Notes under the pieces: model-generated
What the model was told of the DNA's origin: nothing
Seen by the model: only the letters and a program-made list of their open reading frames with translations
Databases searched by the model: none
Shown: in pieces, positions 7,672 through 15,996 of the stretch
Numbering within the stretch: position 1 is the first letter of the stretch
Layout of the letters: each line of letters opens with the position of its first letter
NCBI GenBank assembly: GCA_947631985.1
Contig: CANRNK010000007.1
Location: 1-43,192, forward strand
Direction of reading: 5' to 3'
Length of the DNA stretch: 43,192 bases
Origin: an uncultured Lachnospiraceae bacterium
GTDB taxonomy: Bacteria; Bacillota; Clostridia; Lachnospirales; Lachnospiraceae
Translations under genes and position numbers: made by a program

Positions 7672-8415
7672 ATGCTAAAATTTATTTTAACTGCATGTTT
7701 TATAGGTTTATTTTTAATCTTTAGTATCCCGCTTTTACTCCTTGAGTGGATTCTAGGGAAAACAAATCAGGAATGGAAGGATAAAAGTTCCCTTGCGATA
7801 GTGAACTGGGCCTTCAGAGTATGCCTCTTTTTATCGGGTGTTAAGCTAACTGTTTTGGGTGAGGAAAATATACCGAAAGACGAAGCGGTTTTATATGTTG
7901 GAAATCACAGAAGTTACTTTGATGTCCTTCTTACTTATGTTCGTGTCCCAAGACCATGCGGATATGTTGCAAAAAAAGAAATGCTTCGTTACCCCCTTTT
8001 ATCACATTGGATGAAAAACTTACACTGTCAGTTCTTGGACCGGGATAATCTGAAAGAGGGTGTAAAAACTATTCTTTCTTCTATTGAAACTGTAAAATCC
8101 GGAATTTCCATTTGCATTTTTCCTGAGGGAACCAGGAACAAAGTAAATGATACTTTTCTCCCATTTCATCAGGGTAGCTTCAAGATAGCCGAAAAATCAG
8201 GTTGTGCCATTATTCCAATCTCAATTAATAATGCTGCTGCTATTTTCGAAGATCACTTTCCTAAAATTAAGAAAGCGCATGTTGTTATAGAATATGGGAA
8301 ACCTATACGAATGACAACCATGGAGAAAGAGGAGAAAAAGGTCATTGCAGATCTTACATTACAGGAAATCAAAACAATGTACGAGAAAAACAAAGCTCTC
8401 GTAACCTTTTATTAG
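7672..8415 (+). CDS. plsC: 1-acyl-sn-glycerol-3-phosphate acyltransferase
   Basis: PlsC transfers a fatty acyl group to lysophosphatidic acid to make phosphatidic acid at the inner face of the membrane. The protein is 247 residues, the family size. Residues about 2-28 and 45-58 are hydrophobic membrane segments. The catalytic HX4D motif is GNHRSYFD (residues 77-84), and the substrate-binding FPEGTRN is at 150-156, followed by HQGSFKIA and a conserved PISI. The start has AAAGGATGGG upstream; the frame extends 17 codons back to a TTG but the promoter lies in the way. It is a single gene with its own promoter and a shared terminator. A role in phospholipid synthesis is confident; the acyl donor is not determined. 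Confidence 0.93.
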   Translation: MLKFILTACFIGLFLIFSIPLLLLEWILGKTNQEWKDKSSLAIVNWAFRVCLFLSGVKLTVLGEENIPKDEAVLYVGNHRSYFDVLLTYVRVPRPCGYVAKKEMLRYPLLSHWMKNLHCQFLDRDNLKEGVKTILSSIETVKSGISICIFPEGTRNKVNDTFLPFHQGSFKIAEKSGCAIIPISINNAAAIFEDHFPKIKKAHVVIEYGKPIRMTTMEKEEKKVIADLTLQEIKTMYEKNKALVTFY

Positions 8416-8455
8416 TGAAACCTGCTATTAAAAGTTTCTTTCATAAGAGGCAAAT

Positions 8456-8518
8456 AAAAACTCCCTTCCGTAAGACAAGTAATTGTATTTTACATGTCTG
8501 TCCAGAAGGGAGCTTTTT
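8456..8518. terminator. Bidirectional terminator between plsC and the amino-acid transporter
   Basis: The stem CTCCCTTC (8461-8468) with GAAGGGAG (8505-8512) encloses an AGACA..GTCT inner stem. A run of five A precedes it and five T follow, so it can end both the plus-strand plsC message and the minus-strand transporter operon. Confidence 0.85.
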
Positions 8519-8542
8519 ATTCCGTAATTCTATCTGATATTT

Positions 8543-9292
8543 TCAGAGTACCTTGCTTAAGAAATTTTTTAATCTTTCCGATTCTGGATGCTCAAAAAAC
8601 TGACCCGGTTCGTTTTCTTCCATTATTTTACCATCTGCCATAAAAATGACTCTGGTTGCAACTTCTTTTGCAAATCCCATTTCATGGGTGACAACAACCA
8701 TTGTCATCTTCTCTTCAGCAAGATCACGCATAACTGCAAGTACTTCTCCTACCATCTCTGGATCTAACGCTGAGGTTGGCTCGTCAAAAAGCATCACATC
8801 TGGCTTCATACAAAGGGCCCTGACAATCGCAATTCTTTGCTTCTGTCCACCCGACAACTGGCTCGGATATGCCTGTGCTCTGTCGGCTAGTCCAACCCTC
8901 TCAAGCAAACGCATCGCTTCTGCTTCTGCCGCTTCTTTGGTCTTGTTTTGCAATTTTTGCGGGCCAATGGTCAGATTTTTTAGAATTGTCATATGTGGAA
9001 ATAAGTTGAATTGTTGAAACACCATCCCCATTTTCTGACGATGCAGATCAATATCACACTTTTCATCTGTAATATCAATTCCTTCAAATAGGATCTTCCC
9101 ACCAGTTGATTCTTCAAGTCTATTAAGACACCTTAAAAAAGTACTTTTTCCCGAACCAGAAGGTCCTATTACAAATACAACATCCCCTTCGTAGATCTTA
9201 ACCGAAATATCATCAAGAGCCTTTAAATCATGAAACTTTTTTGTTAAATTCATTACTTCTATTAATGGGGTTTTTCCTAATTCAGTGTTCAC
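8543..9292 (-). CDS. Polar amino-acid ABC transporter, ATP-binding protein
   Basis: ATPase subunit of a polar amino-acid importer (GlnQ/ArtP/HisP family), 249 residues, acting at the cytoplasmic face. Walker [10 protein letters not shown] is at residues 43-51, the Q-loop is [13 protein letters not shown], the signature is [11 protein letters not shown] (about 144-154), Walker B is [12 protein letters not shown] and the switch histidine is in [10 protein letters not shown]. The start is a GTG: AGGAGG lies ten bases upstream and the gene overlaps the permease gene by eleven bases, so translation is probably coupled. It is the last gene of a binding protein-permease-ATPase operon. The substrate (glutamine, glutamate, histidine, arginine or cystine) cannot be decided from the ATPase. 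Confidence 0.93.
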   Translation of the reverse strand: MNTELGKTPLIEVMNLTKKFHDLKALDDISVKIYEGDVVFVIGPSGSGKSTFLRCLNRLEESTGGKILFEGIDITDEKCDIDLHRQKMGMVFQQFNLFPHMTILKNLTIGPQKLQNKTKEAAEAEAMRLLERVGLADRAQAYPSQLSGGQKQRIAIVRALCMKPDVMLFDEPTSALDPEMVGEVLAVMRDLAEEKMTMVVVTHEMGFAKEVATRVIFMADGKIMEENEPGQFFEHPESERLKNFLSKVL

Positions 9293-9974
9293 TATTACGA
9301 AGCCTCCTCTCTAGTTGCTTAACAAAGTAATTAAATAACATAACCATAAGCAAATAGATTACAGCAACTGCAATCAGTGGCATAAATGCATCATATGTCC
9401 TACTTCTGATGATATCTCCACCCTTCGTCAGATCCTGTAGTGCAATATACCCTGCTACAGAGGTTTCTTTTAGCAGTACAATGAATTCATTTGCAAGCGC
9501 TGGAAGTACATTTTTCAACGCCTGAGGTAGAATGATATAAATCATAGTTCTAAAATAACTAAATCCCAGACTTCTTCCTGCTTCAAATTGACCCTGATCA
9601 ACGGACATAATTCCGCCTCTGATAATCTCAGCTACATATGCACCAGAGTTAAATCCAAATGCAATAACAGCGACCAGCACTTTATCAATGTTCACACTAC
9701 CGAATATGACAAAGTAGGTAATCAGAAGCTGGACCACAACAGGGGTTCCTCTAATGACTGTTAAATAAAGGTTACAGAAGAAGTTAAGAAGTTTAAGCTT
9801 GCCCGTTTTATCATACGTCGAGCGCACCATTGCTACTAAGAAACCCAGAAAAATACCGAGGATAACCGCAAAAAAAGTGACTTGTAACGTGACAAATAAA
9901 CCGTCAGCTATATATTTCCATCTTTCCTCTTCTATAAAATTATGTAAAAAAGAATTCATCAACTTCTCAAACAT
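9282..9974 (-). CDS. Polar amino-acid ABC transporter, permease
   Basis: Membrane subunit of the HisMQ/GlnP family, 230 residues with about five transmembrane segments. Helix one spans about residues 23-50 ([20 protein letters not shown]), which begins with the GLxxTL signature typical of this family. The cytoplasmic EAA loop that contacts the ATPase is the region [21 protein letters not shown], and the conserved RGTPVVVQL is at about residue 75. It follows the binding protein by 58 bases and overlaps the ATPase gene by eleven. An AGGA lies eleven bases before the ATG. As only one permease is present, it probably acts as a homodimer. Confidence 0.92.
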   Translation of the reverse strand: MFEKLMNSFLHNFIEEERWKYIADGLFVTLQVTFFAVILGIFLGFLVAMVRSTYDKTGKLKLLNFFCNLYLTVIRGTPVVVQLLITYFVIFGSVNIDKVLVAVIAFGFNSGAYVAEIIRGGIMSVDQGQFEAGRSLGFSYFRTMIYIILPQALKNVLPALANEFIVLLKETSVAGYIALQDLTKGGDIIRSRTYDAFMPLIAVAVIYLLMVMLFNYFVKQLERRLRNSEH

Positions 9975-10032
9975 AGTAATACCATTCCTATCTTCACACT
10001 AGCTCCCACTAACAAACTTGTATCTATTTACT

Positions 10033-10821
10033 CTATTCCGCATTAATATACTTTGCTTTGATTTCGTCAAGTTTTCCAGATTCCTGAAGTGTTGCAAGTG
10101 CTGTATTGATTTTTTCAAGAAGTTCTGAGTTCTCTTTTGCAATACAAATAGCGTAATCTTCTACAGTAAACTCTTCATCTACAACTTTTAATCCTTCATT
10201 CTGCTCTACGAATACTTTTGCAGGTTCACGATCTATGATAACTGCATCCACTTTTCCCTGTGTGAGTGCCTGAACCGCTTCAAACCCTTTGTTATAACGT
10301 TCAATGGTTGCATCTTCAATATCTTCTGCGTACAGATCTCCCGTTGTTCCAAGCTGAACCCCGATTGTTTTTCCTGCAAGTGCATCCGGTGTTGCAATCT
10401 CACTGTCCGTTTTAACGATAATAACCTGAGCTGCCTGTGTGTAAGGATCAGAGAAATTGACTGTTACAAGACGATCTTCTGTTACTGTCATTCCCGCTAC
10501 TCCGATATCCGCTTTTCCAGACTGCACAGCTGCGATAATCGAATCAAATTGCATATCCTCAATTACAAGCTCCATGCCTAATTCTTCTGCAATTGCTGCT
10601 GCGATGTCTGCATCAATTCCTACAATCTGGTCACCTTCACGATATTCGTATGGTGGAAATTCTGCATTGGTAGCCATAACGAGTTGACCACCTTCTTCTG
10701 TTGCTGCTTCTTCTGTTGCTACGGCTTCAGTTGTTGCCTCTTCCGTTACTTCTTTGCTTCCACATGCTGTCATTGATAATACCATTGCTGACAGTAATGT
10801 CATTGCGATTATTTTTTTCAT
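10033..10821 (-). CDS. Polar amino-acid ABC transporter, substrate-binding lipoprotein
   Basis: Solute-binding protein family 3, 262 residues. A lipoprotein signal peptide ends in the lipobox LSMTAC (Cys20), so it should be anchored to the outer face of the membrane. After the cysteine comes an acidic Thr/Glu/Ala linker, then LVMATNAEFPPYEYREGDQI and DADIAAAIAEELG, the classic opening of the fold; the ligand arginine is expected in the region of VTVNFSDPYT and GVQLGTTGD. The start at 10821 follows the GGGAG site; an ATG at 10833 is inside that site and is not used. The gene is preceded by a 130-base leader containing a small upstream ORF and a hairpin shared with the transketolase gene. Substrate unknown. 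Confidence 0.93.
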   Translation of the reverse strand: MKKIIAMTLLSAMVLSMTACGSKEVTEEATTEAVATEEAATEEGGQLVMATNAEFPPYEYREGDQIVGIDADIAAAIAEELGMELVIEDMQFDSIIAAVQSGKADIGVAGMTVTEDRLVTVNFSDPYTQAAQVIIVKTDSEIATPDALAGKTIGVQLGTTGDLYAEDIEDATIERYNKGFEAVQALTQGKVDAVIIDREPAKVFVEQNEGLKVVDEEFTVEDYAICIAKENSELLEKINTALATLQESGKLDEIKAKYINAE

Positions 10822-10826
10822 TTTTT

Positions 10827-10885
10827 CTCCCATCTGCGACTTTTTGTCACTTAAAAATCAAGGACGTGAATCTTATTCATTCAAC
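10827..10885 (-). promoter_or_regulatory. Conserved translated leader, copy A
   Basis: A 59-base block that aligns without gaps with the leader of the transketolase N-subunit gene (24280-24338); 48 positions are identical. In order on the minus strand it contains GTTGAATG (the small-ORF start), the small ORF (10851-10880), a hairpin GTGAC/GTCGC with a five-base loop (10836-10850), and GATGGGAG (10827-10834), the ribosome binding site of the main gene. The block is directly seen; a regulatory role is inferred. Confidence 0.6.
10851..10880 (-). CDS. Putative leader peptide MNKIHVLDF
   Basis: A nine-codon ORF starting at ATG 10880 with a GAGAGG ribosome binding site nine bases upstream. The stop codon abuts the hairpin that precedes the ribosome binding site of the amino-acid binding protein gene. 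Its peptide resembles the one before the transketolase gene (MSKIQPLD), with Met1, Lys3, Ile4, Leu7 and Asp8 in common. No experimental evidence can be read from sequence; it may be the alignment of the DNA element that matters rather than the peptide. Confidence 0.4.
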   Translation of the reverse strand: MNKIHVLDF

Positions 10886-10958
10886 TTTTCCTCTCATTTT
10901 GTTCTTATCTTACATAAAAAAAAGAAAAGTATGCTCTCATTAGCTTCTTTTCCTTTAA

Positions 10959-10987
10959 AATTTATCATTCAATGTGATTTGTGTCAA
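10959..10987 (-). promoter_or_regulatory. Promoter of the amino-acid transporter operon
   Basis: A perfect TTGACA (10982-10987) is separated by 17 bases from TAAATT (10959-10964) on the minus strand. Transcription would begin near 10952, giving a leader of about 130 bases with the small ORF and hairpin. Confidence 0.8.
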
Positions 10988-11040
10988 CTGTTTCATGCAT
11001 ATTTATGCAGTATATTCTTTTCCGTATAAATTTTTTTTAA

Positions 11041-11305
11041 ACCGTGCGCACTGCTTCGAATAAAAATCCATCCGCGTTATCTTTGTAGTAAGCTCCGCCA
11101 GGCACCCTCACGGCACACAAAATATTCTGTTTATAGCTGCTGCATTCCTGCCCTGACTCGTTTCACAGACTTCTGTTGCGCAAGACCCAAACTTCAACAC
11201 CACTTGCAAAGGTCAGCCAGACAGACCCAAACCCTCCACAATGCATCACCCCTACTATAGCGGATTGTAGGTACAAGGAGCCGCTACTTCCCCGGCTGCA
11301 CGGTT
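11041..11305 (-). ncRNA. ffs: Signal recognition particle RNA, Bacillus-type with Alu domain
   Basis: A GC-rich stretch of about 265 bases with no reading frame, on the minus strand directly after tadA, the position of scr in Bacillus. It begins CCGTGCAGCCGGGGAAG and ends GCGCACGG, so the ends pair as expected. Segments match the 271-base Bacillus RNA closely: GGGGAAGTAGCGG with TGTACCTACAATCCGCT (Alu domain), GTGGTGTTGAAGTTTGGGTC with TTGCGCAAC, then GTCAGGGCAGGAATGCAGC with a GGAA tetraloop closed by GCA/TGC (the Ffh-binding helix 8), and GTGTGCCGTGAGGGTGCCTGG. It would bind Ffh in co-translational targeting of membrane proteins. The exact ends are estimates. The 500 bases between tadA and the amino-acid binding protein gene hold only this RNA, a promoter and the leader. 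Confidence 0.92.
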
Positions 11306-11335
11306 TTTAAAGTATACCTTTTTTTATTCTGTTTG

Positions 11336-11830
11336 TCAAATTTCAGCTCTTGTTTTTTCAGCTTTTTTCTCTTTATTTTTTTCTCTGAGTTGCTTGAAAA
11401 ACAGAGTCAAAACCTCCGAACATTCCTCTTCCATCACACCTCTTCGAACAATAGCCTGATGATTAAACTGTTCCATTTGCAGGATATTAAGAACGGATCC
11501 TCCGCATCCAGCTTTGGGATTCATACTGCCCATCACCACTTCCTTAATTCTTGACTGTATAATGGCTCCCGCACACATTTGGCAGGGCTCAAGTGTAACA
11601 TAGAGCGTGCACTCCTCAAGTCTCCAGTCACCCATTTTTTTTGAGGCTTTATTAATTGCGCTGATTTCAGCGTGTGCCAACGTGTTTTTATCGGTGTTTC
11701 GTCTATTATATCCACGCCCAATAATTTTATCCTGATATACAATCACACATCCAATTGGAACTTCCCCAATCATAGCTGCCTTTTTTGCAAGCTTAATTGC
11801 TTCTGTCATATATTTATGGTCTCTTTCCAT
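11336..11830 (-). CDS. tadA: tRNA-specific adenosine deaminase
   Basis: TadA deaminates A34 of tRNA-Arg(ACG) to inosine. The 164-residue protein has the zinc deaminase motifs: HAEISAIN with the catalytic glutamate, and PCQMCAGAI with the two zinc cysteines, plus the family's NRRNTDKNTLAHAE loop. The C-terminal tail is lysine-rich (KNKEKKAEKTRAEI). The start is unclear: ATG 11830 has AAGGA five bases upstream, while a TTG at 11845 has GAGGGG eight bases upstream and would add five residues. It is upstream of the SRP RNA gene and in the same direction, an arrangement known from Bacillus. Confidence 0.95.
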   Translation of the reverse strand: MERDHKYMTEAIKLAKKAAMIGEVPIGCVIVYQDKIIGRGYNRRNTDKNTLAHAEISAINKASKKMGDWRLEECTLYVTLEPCQMCAGAIIQSRIKEVVMGSMNPKAGCGGSVLNILQMEQFNHQAIVRRGVMEEECSEVLTLFFKQLREKNKEKKAEKTRAEI

Positions 11831-12002
11831 TTCTTCCTTCAACAAACATGCCCCTCTTTCTTTTTCTAACTTAGTTTTGCCTGATACTATAGATTGTGTT
11901 ATTCTAAAATCGTATTATCGATTCCAAAATCAATTCCCCATACTATGAAATAGTTACAATGACTCTCTCCCTATAGCTTATCAGAAAGACTTGGTGCCTT
12001 TT

Positions 12003-12695
12003 ATGCAGATTCATGGACTGAATAAAACAACATTATTAGACTATCCTGGCCATATCGCAGCAACAATTTTTACCGGTGGCTGCAATTTCCGTTGCCCATT
12101 CTGCCATAACGCAAGCCTTGTCATTAATCCTGCTTCTTCGCCATTAATTCCTTCCTCAGAGATTCTTGCTTTTTTGGAAAAAAGAAAAAATATACTGAGT
12201 GGTGTTTGCATCACGGGTGGTGAACCCACATTACAACCTGATTTAAGTATGTTTTTATTTGAAATTAAAAAGATGGGTTACTTAATTAAGCTAGATACAA
12301 ATGGGACAAATCCTGACATGATAACAACCCTCTTTCAAAAAGGGTTGTTGGATTATGTTGCTATGGATATAAAATCTTCTAAAAATGGGTATTATGACGC
12401 TACTGGGGTTACAACAGTTGACTTACAGTCAGTTGAAAGTTCTATTCATTTTCTGATGTCAGCCACTATAAATTATGAATTTCGAACAACCCTTGTGGAA
12501 GAACTCCACACTGATGAAGAAATACTTTCGATTGGTCATTGGATCAAAGGAGCAAAGGCATACTATTTACAGCCCTATAAGGACAGTCCAGATACAATCC
12601 GCCGAGGATATCATACCCCATCTCTAGAAGCAATTAACCGATTTGTTTCTCTTCTTCAACCTTTTGTTCCCAGTGTCAAAGTTCGAGGGATAGAA
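12003..12695 (+). CDS. nrdG: Radical-SAM anaerobic ribonucleotide reductase activating protein
   Basis: A 231-residue radical-SAM enzyme of the NrdG2 type, expected to install the glycyl radical on the class III (anaerobic) ribonucleotide reductase. The iron-sulfur motif is CNFRCPFC (Cys27, Cys31, Cys34, CX3CX2C), preceded by TTLLDYPGHIAATIFTGG, typical of this family; GVCITGGEPTL is the SAM-binding GGE motif. The first possible start is a TTG at 11991; the ATG at 12003 has only a weak GGTG upstream, and the next residues (MQIHGLNKTTLLDYPG) fit the family. No nrdD lies nearby, so the partner is elsewhere and the activase role is inferred from family. It ends 13 bases from the convergent regulator gene. 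The coding end includes the stop at 12696-12698. Confidence 0.85.
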
Positions 12696-12711
12696 TAGAA
12701 AATCAGAATCA

Positions 12712-13797
12712 TTATTCCAGACTGTCAAGATAGTTCATATAGTTTACAACCATGAGTGCTATTTTCAGAGTAAGAGCATCATCAAATGTTCTAATATCAA
12801 GGCCTGTTCTCTTTTCAAGCTTTTCAATTCTATACACTAATGTATTTCTATGAACAAAAAGCTGTCTGGATGTCTCTGATACATTAAGATTATTCTCAAA
12901 AAACTTGTGAATCGTAATAATTGTTTCTTCATCTATATCCGTTGGCAAATTATCTCCAAATATCTCCTGAATAAAAATCCGACACAGATTAATGGGAAGC
13001 TGATAGATTAATCTTCCAATTCCAAGTGTTTTATATGCCATTACACTCTTTTCAATATAAAATATCTTACCAACATCTAATGCCATTTTAGCTTCTTTAA
13101 ATGATTTTGATACTTCTCTCAGTTCATTAACAATCGAACCATACGAAACTTTTACTGCTATCATTGCCTCTGTACTCATCATATCAACAATTGTGCTTGC
13201 TATTCCTTCTAGTTCTTCGTATTCCACATTTGCCGGAAGCGCTTTGATTAGAATAATATTTCTTTCATCAACTGCGGTCACATAATCTCCCGAATGGCTT
13301 GAATAGAGACTCTTCAACATTTCCATCGTATCACTATCTTTGTCAGATTTTGTTTCTATTATAAATACAGCTCTCTTTATTTCATCCACAATGTGTAATT
13401 TTTTTGCCCGGTTATAGATATCGACAAGCAATAAATTGTCAAGAATAAGATTTTGAAAAAAGCTATTTTTATCAAACTTTTCTTTGTATGCTACGATCAG
13501 GTTCTGAATCTGAGATACGGCCACTTTTCCAATAATATAGGCATCTTCGTTTCTTCCTTTTGCGATCAGAACATATGCCACTTCACCCTCATCAAGAATT
13601 TTCAGGAGATGATTGCCCGAAATAATCTGGCTGTCTGCTGGTGACTCTGCAAAATTCAGAATCAGACTAGTTTCCAACTCCATTTTTTCGGTTGTTGATG
13701 CAATTACAATACCGTCTAAGTCCATAATACTAAACTCAACTTTCGTGATTGCATTTAACTCCTCTACACTATTCTGAATAATCTGGTTTGATATCAT
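12712..13797 (-). CDS. CdaR/PucR-type helix-turn-helix regulator
   Basis: A 361-residue transcription factor. The C-terminal region (about residues 300-350) is the PucR-type helix-turn-helix: NVSETSRQLFVHRNTLVYRI followed by EKLEKRTGLDIRTFDDALTL, a signature of the CdaR/PucR family. The N-terminal part (about 1-130) resembles a sugar-diacid recognition domain (DLDGIVIASTTEK ... YIIGKVAVSQIQNLIVAY). A middle GGDEF-like fold is likely but degenerate. In the family these proteins sense glucarate, galactarate, glycerate or purine signals; the effector here is unknown. GGGAGG lies five bases before the ATG. The MsmX-type ATPase gene is directly upstream but ends in a terminator, so it is probably transcribed on its own. 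Confidence 0.85.
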   Translation of the reverse strand: MISNQIIQNSVEELNAITKVEFSIMDLDGIVIASTTEKMELETSLILNFAESPADSQIISGNHLLKILDEGEVAYVLIAKGRNEDAYIIGKVAVSQIQNLIVAYKEKFDKNSFFQNLILDNLLLVDIYNRAKKLHIVDEIKRAVFIIETKSDKDSDTMEMLKSLYSSHSGDYVTAVDERNIILIKALPANVEYEELEGIASTIVDMMSTEAMIAVKVSYGSIVNELREVSKSFKEAKMALDVGKIFYIEKSVMAYKTLGIGRLIYQLPINLCRIFIQEIFGDNLPTDIDEETIITIHKFFENNLNVSETSRQLFVHRNTLVYRIEKLEKRTGLDIRTFDDALTLKIALMVVNYMNYLDSLE

Positions 13798-13898
13798 ATT
13801 TGCCTCCCTGAATCAACTACATTTCTTTACTCTCTGGTTATTTTTATGATAGAACATTTTATTTGAAATCGCAATCAAAATTATGAAAGCAATTCTTA

Positions 13899-13929
13899 TA
13901 AAAAAGAAAGGAGATGCTTTTGCATCTCC
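13899..13929 (-). terminator. Terminator of the MsmX-type ATPase gene
   Basis: An 8-bp stem GGAGATGC/GCATCTCC (13910-13929) with a short loop, followed on the minus strand by TTTCTTTTTT. Confidence 0.9.
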
Positions 13930-13976
13930 TAATTATTAAATATAAATAAGATAACCAATTATTACAAATTATATCA

Positions 13977-15089
13977 TTAATTTGTAATAACCTGTTCTGT
14001 TTCCTTGTCAAATACATGGATTTTTTCTACATCAATCGCAAATTTAACAACGTCACCTGGTCTTGCTGTTGTACGTGGATCAACTCTTGCAGTCATAGGG
14101 AATTTTTCTAATTCAAAATACAGGTAAACTTCTGCACCAAGTAATTCATATACTTTAATTGTTGATTCAAACACGCTCTGTGGTGAAGTCTCAATAAACA
14201 TTTCTGAATCATATACGTCTTCTGGACGAATACCAAATACTACTGTCTTTCCAACATATCCGCCTTCAATCAGTTTCTTTGATTTTGCTGGTGGAAGAGC
14301 GATTCTATTTCCGGCTGTGTTCAACACAACTAAATCATCTTTTTGCTCTACTACTGCATCAAGGAAGTTCATCTGAGGTGAACCCATAAATCCTGCAACA
14401 AAAAGATTTTTTGGCTTCTCATACAGGTTCTGTGGTGTATCAACCTGCTGAACAAGACCATCTTTCATAACGACGATTCTGGTTCCAAGTGTCATAGCCT
14501 CTGTCTGATCATGTGTTACGTAAATGATGGTTGTACCGAGTCTCTGGTGTAACCTAGCGATTTCGATACGCATCTGAACTCTTAATTTAGCATCCAGGTT
14601 TGATAAAGGTTCATCCATAAGAAATACTTTTGGATTACGTACAATTGCACGTCCCATAGCAACACGCTGTCTCTGTCCGCCTGATAAAGCTTTTGGCTTA
14701 CGGTCAAGTAGTGAAGTCAAGTCAAGAATCTGAGCTGCTTCTCTAACCATTTTGTCAATCTCTTCTTTTGGAACTTTTCTTAATTTAAGACCAAATGCCA
14801 TGTTGTCATATACTGTCATATGTGGATATAACGCATAATTCTGAAATACCATAGCGATATCTCTGTCTTTTGGTTCTACGTCATTCACGATTCTGTCACC
14901 AATTCTCAATTCACCTGAAGTAATGTCTTCAAGTCCTGCAATCATACGAAGTGTAGTAGATTTACCACATCCTGATGGTCCAACAAAAATGATAAATTCC
15001 TTGTCGTTAATATCAAGGCTAAAATCTTTAACTGCTTCAAATCCGTTAGGATAAACTTTACAGATGTTCTTTAATGATACACTTGCCAT
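13977..15089 (-). CDS. Sugar ABC transporter ATP-binding protein, MsmX/UgpC family
   Basis: A 370-residue ATPase of the MalK/UgpC/MsmX group that powers CUT1-type sugar importers. Walker A GPSGCGKST is at residues 37-45, the signature LSGGQRQRVAMG at about 134-145, Walker B is VFLMDEPLSNLDAKLR, and the C-terminal OB (TOBE) domain follows from about residue 240 (FVAGFMGSPQMNF, GIRPEDVYD). No CUT1 permease or binding protein is adjacent, so it is likely a shared ATPase that serves several transporters, as known for MsmX in Bacillus. ATG 15089 has a perfect AGGAGG eight bases upstream; the frame extends twelve codons further without a binding site. A minus-10-like TATACT lies upstream near 15143, with no clear minus-35. 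Confidence 0.93.
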   Translation of the reverse strand: MASVSLKNICKVYPNGFEAVKDFSLDINDKEFIIFVGPSGCGKSTTLRMIAGLEDITSGELRIGDRIVNDVEPKDRDIAMVFQNYALYPHMTVYDNMAFGLKLRKVPKEEIDKMVREAAQILDLTSLLDRKPKALSGGQRQRVAMGRAIVRNPKVFLMDEPLSNLDAKLRVQMRIEIARLHQRLGTTIIYVTHDQTEAMTLGTRIVVMKDGLVQQVDTPQNLYEKPKNLFVAGFMGSPQMNFLDAVVEQKDDLVVLNTAGNRIALPPAKSKKLIEGGYVGKTVVFGIRPEDVYDSEMFIETSPQSVFESTIKVYELLGAEVYLYFELEKFPMTARVDPRTTARPGDVVKFAIDVEKIHVFDKETEQVITN

Positions 15090-15287
15090 TTTATTTGCCT
15101 CCTGAAATAATATTACAGCATTCATAAACTGTTACTAAACTAAGTATAGCGAATCAGTTTTTAAAATGCTATGCTACTATTCCACAAATTTTTTAGTTTC
15201 GATTGTAAAAAATGCTTATTTTTATTTGTTACATTTTATTACATATGCATTATTGACAGTTTTTATTTTTATTTATATACAGATTGT

Positions 15288-15947
15288 CTAGTGAAGATCT
15301 TCTTCTTCCCCATTTGATTCCAAATCAGATTCCAGACCAAGCTCAAGTTTTTTAAAAATTCCAACAAACAACAGGGAAGACAAATATGCCGGAAGTGTAA
15401 GTCCAAGTAAAAACAAAATCGGAAAAAGTGCCTGCGAAAAATAAACTGCAACTGGTAATGCAAGGTTAATTGCTATCATTACTATTGTTTTAGGTAAATT
15501 ACTGATGCTTAATAGAAAGGAATTTTTGATTGTATTTTTGATAGAATTATCATATCTGGCAAGCACAGGAAACAGATATAAAAAAGTACAATATAAGAGA
15601 AGCATAACAGCCGTCAATGCCACAGGAAGTGCTTTAGGAAACACAATTCCAGAATAATTCACAATTCTATAATCTCCATAAAATAAGATTGCCAATAAAA
15701 GAATCCCACCCCAGATGATTGTAGCCTGTTTAAAATTTTTCTTGAACGCTTGAAAAAAATTACGTGAAATATATCCTTCTTCTTTGTTCACCATCTTAAT
15801 CGTAACTGTATACATTGCAGTCAGAGATGCCCCTGCCGTAATAATTGGAATACAGCATAGAAAGGTCAGTACATTCAGCCACACTAAATCAGCTACCTTA
15901 CTTAAAAACAACATCAAGGGACCTTCATTATCAAAAAATTTGTTCAT
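15288..15947 (-). CDS. YesL-like (DUF624) membrane protein
   Basis: A 219-residue integral membrane protein with about five hydrophobic segments. The N-terminus (VADLVWLNVLTFLCCIPIITAGASLTA) and the arginine/lysine-rich loop FFQAFKKNFKQATIIWGG are the hallmarks of the DUF624/YesL family. These proteins are often found beside CUT1 sugar transporters and are of unknown function; here an MsmX-type ATPase gene is next in line, 200 bases away. The start at 15947 has GGAG seven bases upstream; two further in-frame starts lie within nine codons. It follows the HD-GYP gene by 49 bases, so it may share that transcript. The C-terminal tail is strongly acidic (ESNGEEEDLH). Family assignment is confident; function is not known. 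Confidence 0.85.
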   Translation of the reverse strand: MNKFFDNEGPLMLFLSKVADLVWLNVLTFLCCIPIITAGASLTAMYTVTIKMVNKEEGYISRNFFQAFKKNFKQATIIWGGILLLAILFYGDYRIVNYSGIVFPKALPVALTAVMLLLYCTFLYLFPVLARYDNSIKNTIKNSFLLSISNLPKTIVMIAINLALPVAVYFSQALFPILFLLGLTLPAYLSSLLFVGIFKKLELGLESDLESNGEEEDLH

Positions 15948-15996
15948 TTCCATTCTCCATTCTAGTCTTTCCAAAATAAGTTATATTCAATACAAT

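Noticed and set aside
11041..11305. The GC-rich region after tadA, considered as tmRNA or a mobile remnant
   Set aside because: It matches the Bacillus-type SRP RNA in sequence segments, paired ends and gene position.
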